Counted from the first letter of the stretch, positions 7,605 through 15,063 are shown. The stretch is DNA of 15,063 nucleotides from JAWVZH01 sp033722295 (GCA_033722295.1 JAWVZH010000071.1:1-15063); one strand, 5' to 3'. Made by a program: numbers and translations. The notes: generated by a model not told the origin, from the sequence alone.

Positions 7605-8412
7605 AAACATATGGACTAAGTTAGGGGGTGTGCCCTATAAGGCCATTGTAGCCTATGCCATAGGTATAGCTATGGTTATCAGTGCAGCGGCTTTCAAATA
7701 TAATTCTCCGGTTAGCGACATCATTATTGAGATCGAAGCCCTTCCAGAAGGCAAGAACCTGATTACGAGAGATGATGTAAAATCTATTCTGATCAAGAAT
7801 TACAAGACCAACTTTGTCGGGTGGAAGCTCCGGGAAGTGGATGTAGGACTCTTGGAAAAAGAAATAGAGGGAAATGAATTCGTCAGGGAGGTTCAGGTTT
7901 ATATCGATGCACTTAATCGTTTGACCATCAGAATAAAGCAACGCGAACCATTACTTCGAGTTCAGGACGAGAACGGAATGACGTTCTACATTGATTCAGA
8001 AGGATACAGGTTGCCAACATCGAGACATTATGCTGCGCGAGTGCGTGTAGCAACGGGCCATCTGCCCAGGTTTGACGGGAATCATTACATGGAGGCAGCG
8101 CCTGTTTATAAGTCGCTATTCACAGCCTCGGAGGCATTGGCGGCAGATGAGTTTTGTAATGCTTATGCTGAACAGATATATGTGGATCAGCATGGAGAAT
8201 TTTACCTGGCACCCAAGGTGGGGAAGTATAAGATCCGCCTCGGTACGATAGAAAATATAGACAGCAAGCTGGATAATCTGAAAACGTTTGTCAAGGAAGT
8301 GATCCCTCATCAGGGATGGGAATTGTGTGAAGCCCTTGATCTGAGATTCAGGGACCAGATCGTTTGTACAAAGAGAAATAACATGATATCAGTCAATAAC
8401 TCAATACGATAA
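7591..8412 (+). CDS. ftsQ: Cell division protein FtsQ (DivIB-type), TTG start
   Basis: Bitopic inner-membrane divisome protein whose periplasmic part links late division proteins. The 273 aa product has a short basic N-terminus, one membrane helix at about 17-35, and a POTRA-like segment at about 43-117 with the ITRDDVKSIL and LLEKEIEGNEFVREVQVYID patterns. A beta domain follows, containing REPLLRV and YIDSEGYRLP (133-142), both typical of Bacteroidota FtsQ as I recall. Overall FtsQ sequence conservation is low, so position between murC and ftsA adds weight. No ATG start is possible: an in-frame TAA lies at 7582-7584 and the first in-frame ATG is codon 28 (7672), inside the membrane helix. 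TTG 7591, overlapping murC by 14 bases, gives a complete topogenic N-terminus; GTG 7630 is the alternative. Confidence 0.9.
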   Translation: MKQRKNIWTKLGGVPYKAIVAYAIGIAMVISAAAFKYNSPVSDIIIEIEALPEGKNLITRDDVKSILIKNYKTNFVGWKLREVDVGLLEKEIEGNEFVREVQVYIDALNRLTIRIKQREPLLRVQDENGMTFYIDSEGYRLPTSRHYAARVRVATGHLPRFDGNHYMEAAPVYKSLFTASEALAADEFCNAYAEQIYVDQHGEFYLAPKVGKYKIRLGTIENIDSKLDNLKTFVKEVIPHQGWELCEALDLRFRDQIVCTKRNNMISVNNSIR

Positions 8413-8415
8413 ACC

Positions 8416-9747
8416 ATGGGTAAGCTATTGAATAAAAAACCGGAATTGGTTGTAGCTCTGGACATCGGAACCACAAAAGTGGTGGCCATTGCCGGAATGC
8501 GGAACGACCTGGGTCAGATCGAAGTACTTGGCTATGGACGAGTGAAGTCTGAGGGCGTACTTCGTGGGGTCGTTGCCAACATTGACAAGACCGTAAAGGC
8601 TATTTCCGATGCTGTGGACATGGCCGAGAAGCGCGCCAAATACGAGTTTCAGGTCGTCCATGTCGGTATAGCAGGTCAGCATATCAGAAGCTTGCATCAT
8701 CGTGGTATTTTGACTCGTGATGATGCCCAGGCGGAGATCCGTCAACACGAGATCGAACAGATGATCTCGGAGATGTATAAACTTGCACTTCCGCCGGGAG
8801 ACCAGATTCTTCATGTTATCCCTCAGGAGTTCGTTGTCGATGAGGAAGAAGGCATCAAGGACCCTGTTGGTATGTCCGGGGCACGCGTAGAGGGCAACTT
8901 CCATGTGATCACTGGCAAAATGGCGGCTGCGAATAATATCATGAGATGTATTCAAAGAGCGCGTTTGAAAGTTTCTGAGATGATACTCGAACCTATCGGT
9001 TCGGCGTCTTCGGTCTTGAGCAAAGAAGAGATGGAAGCTGGCGTGGCACTTGTGGATATTGGCGGCGGAACTTCAGACATAACCATTTTCCAGGATGGTA
9101 TTATTCGCCATACAGCGGTCATTCCGTTTGGAGGCAATGTCATTACCAAGGATATAAAGGAGGGGTGTTCGGTCATGCATGATCAGGCCGAGAAGTTGAA
9201 GACAAGATTCGGATCTGCCTTGGCAAGTGAGATCGTCGATAATCGCATCATCACTATTCCCGGGATAAAGGGAAGGGAAGCTAAGGAGATCTCCGAAAAG
9301 AACCTTGCCAAGATCATCCAGGCCAGAATGGAGGAGATCTTCGATTACATCTTGTTTGAAATTCGACGTACAGGATACGAAAGGAAACTGATCGCCGGCC
9401 TGGTATTGACAGGTGGTGGTTCCTTATTGAAGAATATCGAGTACCTCGCTCAGTATCATACAGGGTTCTCGGCACGTATCGGATGGCCGAATGAAAACCT
9501 GAAGGATAAAAAAGACAAAGAACTATCCAGCCCCATATATGCAACTTCTATTGGATTATTGATACATGGTATCGAGCATCTTGATATAGATGGTGGCGAG
9601 ATCGTCAAGCATGAGGATGAGCTGGAAGAAGCCGAAGGTAATGAAGGGGATGAGCAGAATCAGGAGAGATTCTTCGGAAGGTTTGTCAATAAGCTTTTTG
9701 AAGGGACTCGCGAATTTTTTGAGACCAAGGAAGACATTGAATTTTAG
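8416..9747 (+). CDS. ftsA: Cell division protein FtsA (actin-like FtsZ membrane tether)
   Basis: Actin-fold ATPase that anchors FtsZ filaments to the inner membrane and recruits later divisome proteins. The product is 443 aa. Nucleotide-binding motifs are in order: phosphate-1 DIGTTK (16-21), phosphate-2 DIGGGTSD (214-221) and adenosine motif TGGGS (332-336). The FtsA-specific 1C domain lies at about 85-163. The C-terminal region has an acidic, Asn- and Gln-containing spacer (about 399-417) followed by RFFGRFVNKLFEGTREFF (418-435), which looks like the amphipathic membrane-targeting helix. It starts three bases after ftsQ, and ftsZ follows after 20 bases. That coupling to ftsZ is the usual arrangement, consistent with a controlled FtsA to FtsZ ratio. 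Confidence 0.97.
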   Translation: MGKLLNKKPELVVALDIGTTKVVAIAGMRNDLGQIEVLGYGRVKSEGVLRGVVANIDKTVKAISDAVDMAEKRAKYEFQVVHVGIAGQHIRSLHHRGILTRDDAQAEIRQHEIEQMISEMYKLALPPGDQILHVIPQEFVVDEEEGIKDPVGMSGARVEGNFHVITGKMAAANNIMRCIQRARLKVSEMILEPIGSASSVLSKEEMEAGVALVDIGGGTSDITIFQDGIIRHTAVIPFGGNVITKDIKEGCSVMHDQAEKLKTRFGSALASEIVDNRIITIPGIKGREAKEISEKNLAKIIQARMEEIFDYILFEIRRTGYERKLIAGLVLTGGGSLLKNIEYLAQYHTGFSARIGWPNENLKDKKDKELSSPIYATSIGLLIHGIEHLDIDGGEIVKHEDELEEAEGNEGDEQNQERFFGRFVNKLFEGTREFFETKEDIEF

Positions 9748-9767
9748 AAAATTAACAACCAAGAATT

Positions 9768-11231
9768 ATGTTGTTTGATTACGATAAAGACCAGGCTTCG
9801 ATCATCAAGGTGATAGGTGTTGGCGGTGGAGGCACAAATGCTGTCAATCACATGATGAAACAGGGTATCGTCGGTGTAGATTTCGCGATCTGCAATACTG
9901 ATGCCCAGTCTCTGGAGATCAGTGAGGTTAAAACCAAAATTCAGTTAGGTCCTTACCTCACAGAAGGCCGGGGAGCCGGCAATAAGCCGGAAGTCGGCAA
10001 AGAAGCGTGCAAGGAATCGATCGAAGAAATTCGCACCTTCCTTGAGCAAGGTACTAAAATGCTGTTCGTAACTGCCGGTATGGGTGGTGGCACAGGAACG
10101 GGAGCGGCACCGATCATAGCGAAGGCGGCCAAGGAGATGGATATATTGACGGTTGGTATCGTGACCATACCCTTCACCTTTGAAGGTCCAAAACGTATGC
10201 ATCAGGCACTCGCGGGAATCGAAGACCTCAAAAAGAATGTTGATGCCCTGGTAGTTATCAGCAACGATAAATTGAAAGATATTTTCGGTAATCTGGCACT
10301 TTCAGCGGCTTTTGGTCATGCGGACAATGTATTGACGACAGCAGCCAAGGGTATCGCAGAGATAATTACGGTAACCGGTCTGGTCAACGTCGACTTTGAA
10401 GATGTTAATACTGTCATGCGCAACAGCGGTGTGGCCATTATGGGTACGGCGGCTGCAAGCGGAGAAGATCGGGCCAAGGAAGCGGTATATCAAGCATTGC
10501 ATTCTCCGCTTATCGAGGATAGTGACATCAGGGGAGCCAAACATATTCTACTTAATATTACGAGTGGCAATAATGAAGTGACCATGGATGAGGTCACAGA
10601 GATCACCAACTATATACAGGATGAAGCGGGATATGGAACGGTCCTTATTTGGGGCCATTGTCAGGATGAGAAAGTGGAAGAGGAACTGATCGTGACCATT
10701 ATTGCTACGGGTTTTGAACCCGGCTTCACCACCGAAGAGAAAGAAAATAAAATAGTCGTTGAACTGGATGAAGAGGAAGAATTGGATGAGATCACGGCAC
10801 GTCCGGATCACCATGAAGAGTACCATGGATTCGAAGATGAGGTTTACGAAAGTGGAATGTCACTGGACCTGGAGCCCAAGATAAAGGAGGAAGAAAAGGA
10901 TACAGAGACCATGACTCATACTTCTTACTCCTATGATAAGCCTTATGTGAAGGCGGAAGAAAAGAAGAAGAGGGAACGGGAAGACAGAGCCAGGATGGAG
11001 GAGGAATCGGAAAGACGAGAGCAGTTGCGAAAGAGAGCGGCGAGGATAGATGATCTGCAAAATATAAGTAGCCTGGAGAATGAGCCGGCCTACAAACGAA
11101 GAAATGTGGACCTGGAGGAAGTGCCCGACAGCAAGGAAGATGGTTCTCTATCCAGGTCGATACTGAATATTGATGATGACTCCCTCGAACTGGGAGATAA
11201 TAACGCATATCTACATGACAATGTAGATTAA
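9768..11231 (+). CDS. ftsZ: Cell division GTPase FtsZ with long charged C-terminal linker
   Basis: Tubulin-like GTPase that forms the cytoplasmic Z-ring. The product is 487 aa, about 100 longer than E. coli FtsZ. The conserved core covers residues 1-320, with GVGGGGTNAVNHM (17-29), the tubulin signature GGGTGTG (106-112) and the T7 catalytic loop NVDFEDV (207-213). The extra length is the linker. It has an acidic part (about 322-380, rich in Glu and Asp) and then a Lys/Arg/Glu block (about 393-430) that could form a charged helix or coiled coil. Near the end stand NEPAYKRRN and the terminal NAYLHDNVD, which I take for lineage-typical short motifs; the last is probably the FtsA-binding tail. 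ATG 9768 is the natural start. A strong terminator lies 42 bases past the stop, so this is the last gene of the cluster transcript. Confidence 0.97.
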   Translation: MLFDYDKDQASIIKVIGVGGGGTNAVNHMMKQGIVGVDFAICNTDAQSLEISEVKTKIQLGPYLTEGRGAGNKPEVGKEACKESIEEIRTFLEQGTKMLFVTAGMGGGTGTGAAPIIAKAAKEMDILTVGIVTIPFTFEGPKRMHQALAGIEDLKKNVDALVVISNDKLKDIFGNLALSAAFGHADNVLTTAAKGIAEIITVTGLVNVDFEDVNTVMRNSGVAIMGTAAASGEDRAKEAVYQALHSPLIEDSDIRGAKHILLNITSGNNEVTMDEVTEITNYIQDEAGYGTVLIWGHCQDEKVEEELIVTIIATGFEPGFTTEEKENKIVVELDEEEELDEITARPDHHEEYHGFEDEVYESGMSLDLEPKIKEEEKDTETMTHTSYSYDKPYVKAEEKKKREREDRARMEEESERREQLRKRAARIDDLQNISSLENEPAYKRRNVDLEEVPDSKEDGSLSRSILNIDDDSLELGDNNAYLHDNVD

Positions 11232-11273
11232 AGAGGTTCGTCTTTTTTTAATCTTTTCATGAGATTGGTTTAT

Positions 11274-11309
11274 ATAAGGTCTAAGCGCTCGCTTAGGCCT
11301 TATTTTTTT
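11274..11309 (+). terminator. Intrinsic terminator after ftsZ
   Basis: ATAAGGTCTAAGC (11274-11286) pairs with GCTTAGGCCTTAT (11291-11303) through 13 pairs, one of them a T-G wobble. The loop is GCTC, and seven T residues (11303-11309) follow. It lies 42 bases after the ftsZ stop and before a separate tRNA gene, so it marks the end of the murE-to-ftsZ transcription unit. There is no T-run on the opposite strand, so it should work in the + direction only. Confidence 0.88.
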
Positions 11310-11353
11310 GTACAGCATCTTGAGCTCCTTCGAATATGGCCGTTTCCCGGGAA

Positions 11354-11382
11354 TTGGTTTTCTTTGCAGTGCGTTATAGATG
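11354..11382 (+). promoter_or_regulatory. Possible Bacteroidota-type promoter of the tRNA gene
   Basis: TTG at 11354-11356 followed after 18 bases by TATAGATG (11375-11382) resembles the Bacteroidota primary-sigma pattern TTG-N19-TAnnTTTG, matching the -7 element at four of six fixed positions. The implied transcript start is at or just before the mature tRNA 5' end, which leaves almost no leader. The isolated position of the tRNA between two terminators means some promoter must be nearby. The match is weak. Confidence 0.25.
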
Positions 11383-11386
11383 TGAT

Positions 11387-11460
11387 GGCCGCGTAGTTCA
11401 ACTGGATAGAATATCAGATTTCGGCTCTGAGGGTTGAGGGTTCGAATCCTTCCGCGGTCA
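11387..11460 (+). tRNA. tRNA-Arg (anticodon TCG)
   Basis: A complete 74-base cloverleaf. The acceptor stem GGCCGCG (11387-11393) pairs with CGCGGTC (11453-11459), with discriminator A at 11460. The D arm is GTTC/GAAT with a 9-base loop containing GG. The anticodon stem TCAGA/TCTGA is perfect, with loop TTTCGGC giving anticodon TCG after the invariant T33 and a G at position 37, both as expected for arginine tRNAs reading CGN codons. The variable loop is 5 bases. The T arm is GAGGG/CCTTC with loop TTCGAAT. The 3' CCA is not encoded (the next bases are CAA), so it must be added by CCA nucleotidyltransferase. Confidence 0.95.
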
Positions 11461-11464
11461 CAAG

Positions 11465-11504
11465 AAGCCTCTGGAGCGGTTTGTTTCAGGGGCTTTTATA
11501 TTTG
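11465..11504 (+). terminator. Hairpin after tRNA-Arg, probable terminator
   Basis: AAGCCTCTG (11465-11473) pairs with CAGGGGCTT (11487-11495) through nine pairs including one T-G wobble, around a 13-base loop. A T-rich run, TTATATTTG, follows. It begins five bases after the tRNA, as terminators of single-tRNA units usually do. The T-run is interrupted by A residues, so efficiency is uncertain. Confidence 0.7.
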
Positions 11505-11664
11505 TTGGGCTTTATCATCACTATTATTAAGCTGAGCCTGTTGGAAAATGATATTTATATAATTACTACCATCGCCTGTTGACGTGATACCCGGACTTCC
11601 CGATTTTCCCTGATATTTGAACACACATTTTCGATCATACGTTAGACATCTATATTCAAAAGTT

Positions 11665-13416
11665 ATGGCCAAAGAAAAGCGCAATGTGCGCAGAGCCCTT
11701 CAGATATTCAGTTTCATTGCTCCTTATCGTTGGTATTTCGTCGGTGGTGCGATATTGCTCGTGTTGACCAGTGGCTTTTTCATGCTGCTGCTGGGAATAA
11801 CCGGAGAAATGGCCAATGTAGCTGTTGGCAAGGGAAGATTCGATATTACACTTAATCAATATGGCATCATCCTGCTGGTAATTATCCTGGTACAGGGTGT
11901 TTTTTCCTACCTGAGAACGGTTTCCTTTGCCATAGTCAGCGAGAAAGGAATGGCCGAGGTACGGAAAAGGGTGTTCAGCAAACTGATCACGCAAAATCTC
12001 AATTTCGTGGAACAATCGAGGGTAGGGGAATTGACCAGCCGGTTGACAACCGATGTGGAACAGTTGCAGACTGCATTTTCTATCACCCTGGCTGAATTTC
12101 TCAGACAGATCGTCATCTTGATAGTTGGAGTGATTGTATTGGCATATTTAACACCTGCCCTATCACTGACGATGCTGACCACCTTTCCCGTAGTGGTGAT
12201 CGCTGCCTTGTTCTTTGCGCGCTACGTCAGAAAACTGTCCAAGGAACGTCAGGATCTCCTGGGTGACAGTAATATCATCGTTGAAGAAGCGCTGCACTCA
12301 TTTGCTGTGGTCAAGGCATTTGCCAACGAATGGTATGAAAGACTGCGATACGGCAGATCAGTAGATCGCGTAGTGAACATCTCTTTGCGGTTTGCCAAGA
12401 TCCGTGGCCTCTTCTTCATCTTTGTGATATCCATACTTTTTGGGGGGATATTCTTTATCCTCTGGAAAGGTGCCATAATGGTATCCCAGGGAGACATGAA
12501 TATTGGCGACCTGTTTACATTTATCATGTTTACCGGTGTTATCGGTGGTGCTATTGCAGGATTGGGTAACCTCTACACTCAGTTGATGACTTCTGTAGGG
12601 GCGAGCGAAAGAGTATTGGATATCCTGGACCGAGATCAGGAGGTCACAACAGACAAGGTTATCATTTCGCCTGAAGACAGGATACAGGGTAATATCAGGT
12701 TCGATCACCTGAGCTTTTCATATCCCAGTCGTCCGGAAGTCGAAGTCCTCAAGGACATTCATTTTGAAGTAGAAAAAGGAAGTACAGTTGCTCTGGTTGG
12801 ACAAAGTGGCTCCGGCAAATCTACAATCGCCAAGTTGATACTGGGATTTTATCCCTCGGACTCAAGATTGCTGATAGATGAAAAACCTCTTGACGAGTAT
12901 GACATTACCTCATATCGACACCAGGTGGCTTATGTACCTCAGGAGGTGCTACTTTTTGGAGGAACTATCCGGGAGAACATACTCTATGGCCGAACGGATG
13001 CTACAGAGGAAGAAATAGTAGAAGCGGCGAAACTATCTCATTGCTGGGAGTTTATAGAACAGTTTCCTGATGGCTTGGAAACACTGATAGGGGATCGCGG
13101 TATTCAGCTTTCCGGTGGTCAGCGGCAAAGGGTAGCTATTGCCAGAGCCATGTTGCGGAATCCTGCTATACTGATCCTGGATGAAGCGACCTCTTCCCTG
13201 GATGCCGAGTCGGAAAGCAAGGTTCAGGATGCCCTTAATACCCTTATGAGGGGCAGAACAAGCATCGTGATCGCTCACAGACTGGCTACTATCAAAGAAG
13301 TAGATAATATTTATGTTCTTGAAAGTGGCCGGATCGTGGAACAAGGACGACATAATGAGTTGATGGTCAACTCCGAAGGGATTTACAGCAATCTGGCTAA
13401 ATTGCAATTCAACTAG
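11665..13416 (+). CDS. ABC exporter half-transporter (MsbA/ABCB-like, fused membrane and ATPase domains)
   Basis: Inner-membrane ATP-driven exporter that works as a dimer; substrate unknown (lipids, drugs or peptides are all possible for this family). The product is 583 aa, the normal half-transporter size. The N-terminal membrane domain has six hydrophobic segments, roughly at 22-44, 66-86, 140-162, 166-186, 247-270 and 283-303. The ATPase domain carries Walker A GQSGSGKST (379-387), Q-loop YVPQEVLLFGGTIRENI (423-439), signature LSGGQRQR (482-489), Walker B ILILDE (502-507), D-loop SLD and switch His538 (IAHRL). The start chosen is ATG 11665, just before a basic stretch; the frame runs back to TTG 11617, which would add 16 residues not typical of the family. 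It is not clearly the essential MsbA, so no symbol is given. The next gene starts 6 bases after its stop. Confidence 0.9.
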   Translation: MAKEKRNVRRALQIFSFIAPYRWYFVGGAILLVLTSGFFMLLLGITGEMANVAVGKGRFDITLNQYGIILLVIILVQGVFSYLRTVSFAIVSEKGMAEVRKRVFSKLITQNLNFVEQSRVGELTSRLTTDVEQLQTAFSITLAEFLRQIVILIVGVIVLAYLTPALSLTMLTTFPVVVIAALFFARYVRKLSKERQDLLGDSNIIVEEALHSFAVVKAFANEWYERLRYGRSVDRVVNISLRFAKIRGLFFIFVISILFGGIFFILWKGAIMVSQGDMNIGDLFTFIMFTGVIGGAIAGLGNLYTQLMTSVGASERVLDILDRDQEVTTDKVIISPEDRIQGNIRFDHLSFSYPSRPEVEVLKDIHFEVEKGSTVALVGQSGSGKSTIAKLILGFYPSDSRLLIDEKPLDEYDITSYRHQVAYVPQEVLLFGGTIRENILYGRTDATEEEIVEAAKLSHCWEFIEQFPDGLETLIGDRGIQLSGGQRQRVAIARAMLRNPAILILDEATSSLDAESESKVQDALNTLMRGRTSIVIAHRLATIKEVDNIYVLESGRIVEQGRHNELMVNSEGIYSNLAKLQFN

Positions 13417-13422
13417 AAAAGT

Positions 13423-14088
13423 ATGAGGAATACATTATTAATACTCCTGGCACTCCTGATCATTGAGATATCAGGAAGAGCACAGGTCGGAATAGGTATA
13501 ACCACAGGGATCGATCTTTATCAGTTCTATGATAAGGGTGACCCTGACGAATTGGTCCGTTCATCTACTTCTGGTTCTGCTATTACCAACATTATTCTCG
13601 GGCCCAAGATCTGGATAGGTGGGCCCAGGTTGAGCGTGTCACTTGAGGCACCGGTCAACTGGGGTATGTTCCATTTTGATGTTAATGAATTTAAAGGCAT
13701 GGGAGCCCTCGCTTTTCCCCTGGGTGCCAAATTGAATTTTGGAGCGACTTCGGGATTCAGCAATGTGGACCTTGTTGGGTTTAGTCTTGGTGGAGGGATC
13801 CAATATATGAATACAGAGATCTATGGCACCAAGAGAAGTTTCAAAGACGAAATAGAAACCGGTTATTTTTCCACCTACTATGGAGAAATGGCGTTTGGTA
13901 TGGGATTGGCAGGTTTTGACCTTTCTCTTTATTTCAGGTATGGCAGGGGAGAGGCAGAGGAAATGAATCTTAATATCGGTTTGATCACCAATATCAATAT
14001 TAGCCATATGAAGAGAAAAAGTAAGAGATTCTTCGATGAAATGGAGGATTTCACAACACCGAATGAGGTTACCCATCATGCAAGATAA
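13423..14088 (+). CDS. Exported protein of unknown function, probable outer-membrane beta-barrel
   Basis: I do not recognise this 221 aa protein. It starts with a clear signal peptide: basic MRN, a hydrophobic run LLILLALLII, then GRAQ with likely cleavage near residue 21. The mature part (VGIGITTGIDLYQF onward) alternates polar and hydrophobic residues with many glycines and aromatics in short strands such as LGAKLNFGATSG, GFSLGGGIQYMN, MAFGMGLAGFDLSLYFRYG and LNIGLITNINIS. This is the pattern of small outer-membrane barrels in Bacteroidota. A hydrophilic tail of about 28 residues (basic MKRKSKRF, then acidic) follows the last strand, whereas simple barrels usually end on an aromatic residue. 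It begins 6 bases after the ABC exporter and ends 33 bases before murB, so the three are probably cotranscribed. The outer-membrane call is inferred from composition only. Confidence 0.8.
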   Translation: MRNTLLILLALLIIEISGRAQVGIGITTGIDLYQFYDKGDPDELVRSSTSGSAITNIILGPKIWIGGPRLSVSLEAPVNWGMFHFDVNEFKGMGALAFPLGAKLNFGATSGFSNVDLVGFSLGGGIQYMNTEIYGTKRSFKDEIETGYFSTYYGEMAFGMGLAGFDLSLYFRYGRGEAEEMNLNIGLITNINISHMKRKSKRFFDEMEDFTTPNEVTHHAR

Positions 14089-14121
14089 ATCACCTTACCT
14101 TGGACTGGCCAAAATAAAGTC

Positions 14122-15063
14122 ATGCCACTCATAAAGAACAAAGATCTCATCGATCACAACACCTTCGGCATCTCCTCTATAGTCGCGGAATACTTCGAGG
14201 TCAATTCAGGAGATGTTTTATCCGAGGCCATCGATAGTCCTCTACCCATTTTTATCCTTGGGGGTGGTAGCAATATATTGTTGCCCGAGAAGCTGGACCG
14301 CCGTGTGATCCATAACCGGATAGAGGGTATTGAATTAATCGATGAGACAGATGATCATGTTGTGGTCAGGATCGGGGGTGGTATGGAATGGCATCAATTT
14401 GTCGGATGGGCAGTGGATCGGGATCTCGGTGGCGTGGAAAACCTGGCTCTGATCCCCGGCACTGTAGGAGCTGCGCCTATTCAGAATATTGGTGCCTACG
14501 GTATCGAACTCAAGGAGACATTTGTAAAATTGACCGCCATCGATATGAGTTCCGGCCAGAAGCTGGAATATGGACTGGAAGAATGTAGGTTCGGATACAG
14601 GGACTCTGTATTTAAGAATAGATTGAAGGGTGCGGTTTTTATCAGTTATGTCACATTGAGATTGACAAAAGCGAACCATCACCAGCCTGACCTTTCTTAT
14701 CGTAGTCTCCGTGAATATTTGATCAGCAGTGGTAACGAGGAACCGTCTATCAGGGAAGTCTTTGATGCTGTGATCGCCATTCGTAGATCCAAATTACCCG
14801 CTCCGGACCAACTCGGTAATTCCGGCAGTTTTTTTAAGAATGCAATTGTACCAAAAGAGAAGTGGGAAGAACTGAAGATAAATTATCACGATCTGGTTTA
14901 CTTCAAGAATATCGACGGCACCTATAAGATCCCAACGGGCTGGTTGATCGAAAAATGCGGTTGGAAAGGTAAAAGAACTGGCAACGTTGGATGCTATGAA
15001 AAACAGGCGCTCGTTCTGGTCAATTATGGAGGTGCCACCGCCAGTGAAGTGAGAGATTTAGCA
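14122..15063 (+). CDS. murB: UDP-N-acetylenolpyruvoylglucosamine reductase MurB (type I), 3'-truncated
   Basis: FAD-dependent cytoplasmic enzyme that reduces UDP-GlcNAc-enolpyruvate to UDP-MurNAc with NADPH, supplying the substrate of MurC. The frame opens at ATG 14122 and continues past the window end; 314 residues are visible against about 340 in the E. coli type. FAD-binding motifs are LGGGSN (46-51) and IPGTVGAAPIQNIGAYG (111-127). YRDSVFK (159-165) holds the conserved arginine, LGNSGSFFKN (231-240) holds the catalytic serine at 235, and TGWLIEKCGWKG (272-283) follows. The full spacing between YRDSVFK and the GSFFKN block, including the tyrosine-containing loop (LSYRSLREYL, 191-200), marks type I MurB. 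The catalytic glutamate near the C-terminus lies beyond the window. It sits 2.9 kb downstream of ftsZ, in a separate unit behind an ABC exporter and an unknown exported protein. Confidence 0.95.
   Translation, partial: MPLIKNKDLIDHNTFGISSIVAEYFEVNSGDVLSEAIDSPLPIFILGGGSNILLPEKLDRRVIHNRIEGIELIDETDDHVVVRIGGGMEWHQFVGWAVDRDLGGVENLALIPGTVGAAPIQNIGAYGIELKETFVKLTAIDMSSGQKLEYGLEECRFGYRDSVFKNRLKGAVFISYVTLRLTKANHHQPDLSYRSLREYLISSGNEEPSIREVFDAVIAIRRSKLPAPDQLGNSGSFFKNAIVPKEKWEELKINYHDLVYFKNIDGTYKIPTGWLIEKCGWKGKRTGNVGCYEKQALVLVNYGGATASEVRDLA

Noticed and set aside
11232..11263. Second terminator directly after ftsZ from the TCTTTTTTTAATC tract
   Set aside because: The possible stems (AAAGA/TCTTT, AATCT/AGATT) are only five A/T-rich pairs; the 13-bp hairpin at 11274 explains termination better.
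11612..11619. GATATTTG as a -7 promoter element for the ABC exporter
   Set aside because: One mismatch to TAnnTTTG, but no TTG -33 element at the right distance upstream; a promoter is likely in this gap but I cannot place it.
11496..11684. 62-codon minus-strand frame in the tRNA-ABC exporter gap
   Set aside because: It runs into the exporter start, lacks a credible start context and matches nothing I recognise; considered as a gene remnant but unsupported.
1..15063. CRISPR arrays, insertion sequences, prophage genes, toxin-antitoxin or defence systems
   Set aside because: No repeat arrays, transposase or integrase motifs, or recognisable defence domains were seen on either strand; the DNA is accounted for by conserved cell-wall and division genes.

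Overview
This window is a stretch of the division and cell wall (dcw) gene cluster of a Bacteroidota bacterium, with a short accessory tail. All genes are on the + strand. The phylum call is an inference. It rests on the murE-mraY-murD-ftsW-murG-murC-ftsQ-ftsA-ftsZ order without murF between murE and mraY, an extra-long MraY with a polar insertion, and a FtsZ tail carrying the PAYKRRN-type and YLHDNVD-type motifs. Weak Shine-Dalgarno signals and a secreted protein whose signal peptide ends in AQ also fit. I cannot place it reliably below phylum.

Layout. Positions 2-1321 hold murE, cut at its 5' end. A 127-base gap with a strong hairpin follows. From 1449 to 8412, mraY, murD, ftsW, murG, murC and ftsQ are packed so tightly that each overlaps the next by 1 to 17 bases. 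ftsA (8416-9747) and ftsZ (9768-11231) follow after 3- and 20-base gaps. A strong intrinsic terminator at 11274-11309 ends this unit. A tRNA-Arg(TCG) gene at 11387-11460 stands alone with its own terminator-like hairpin. A second probable operon then begins: an ABC exporter (11665-13416), an unrecognised exported probable outer-membrane protein (13423-14088), and murB (14122 to the window end, 3'-truncated).

How the genes work together. MurB, MurC, MurD and MurE are steps in building the cytoplasmic UDP-MurNAc-peptide; the DNPR motif in MurE predicts meso-diaminopimelate as the third residue. MraY makes lipid I and MurG makes lipid II. FtsW polymerises lipid II at the division site, guided by FtsZ filaments tethered by FtsA, with FtsQ as the periplasmic scaffold.

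I found no sign of a mobile element, CRISPR array, defence system or biosynthetic cluster. The window is mostly conserved housekeeping DNA. The points worth a second look concern translation signals (obligatory non-ATG starts of ftsW and ftsQ, and a hairpin covering the Shine-Dalgarno of murG), the murE-mraY hairpin, lineage-specific insertions in MraY and FtsZ, and the unknown gene between the ABC exporter and murB.
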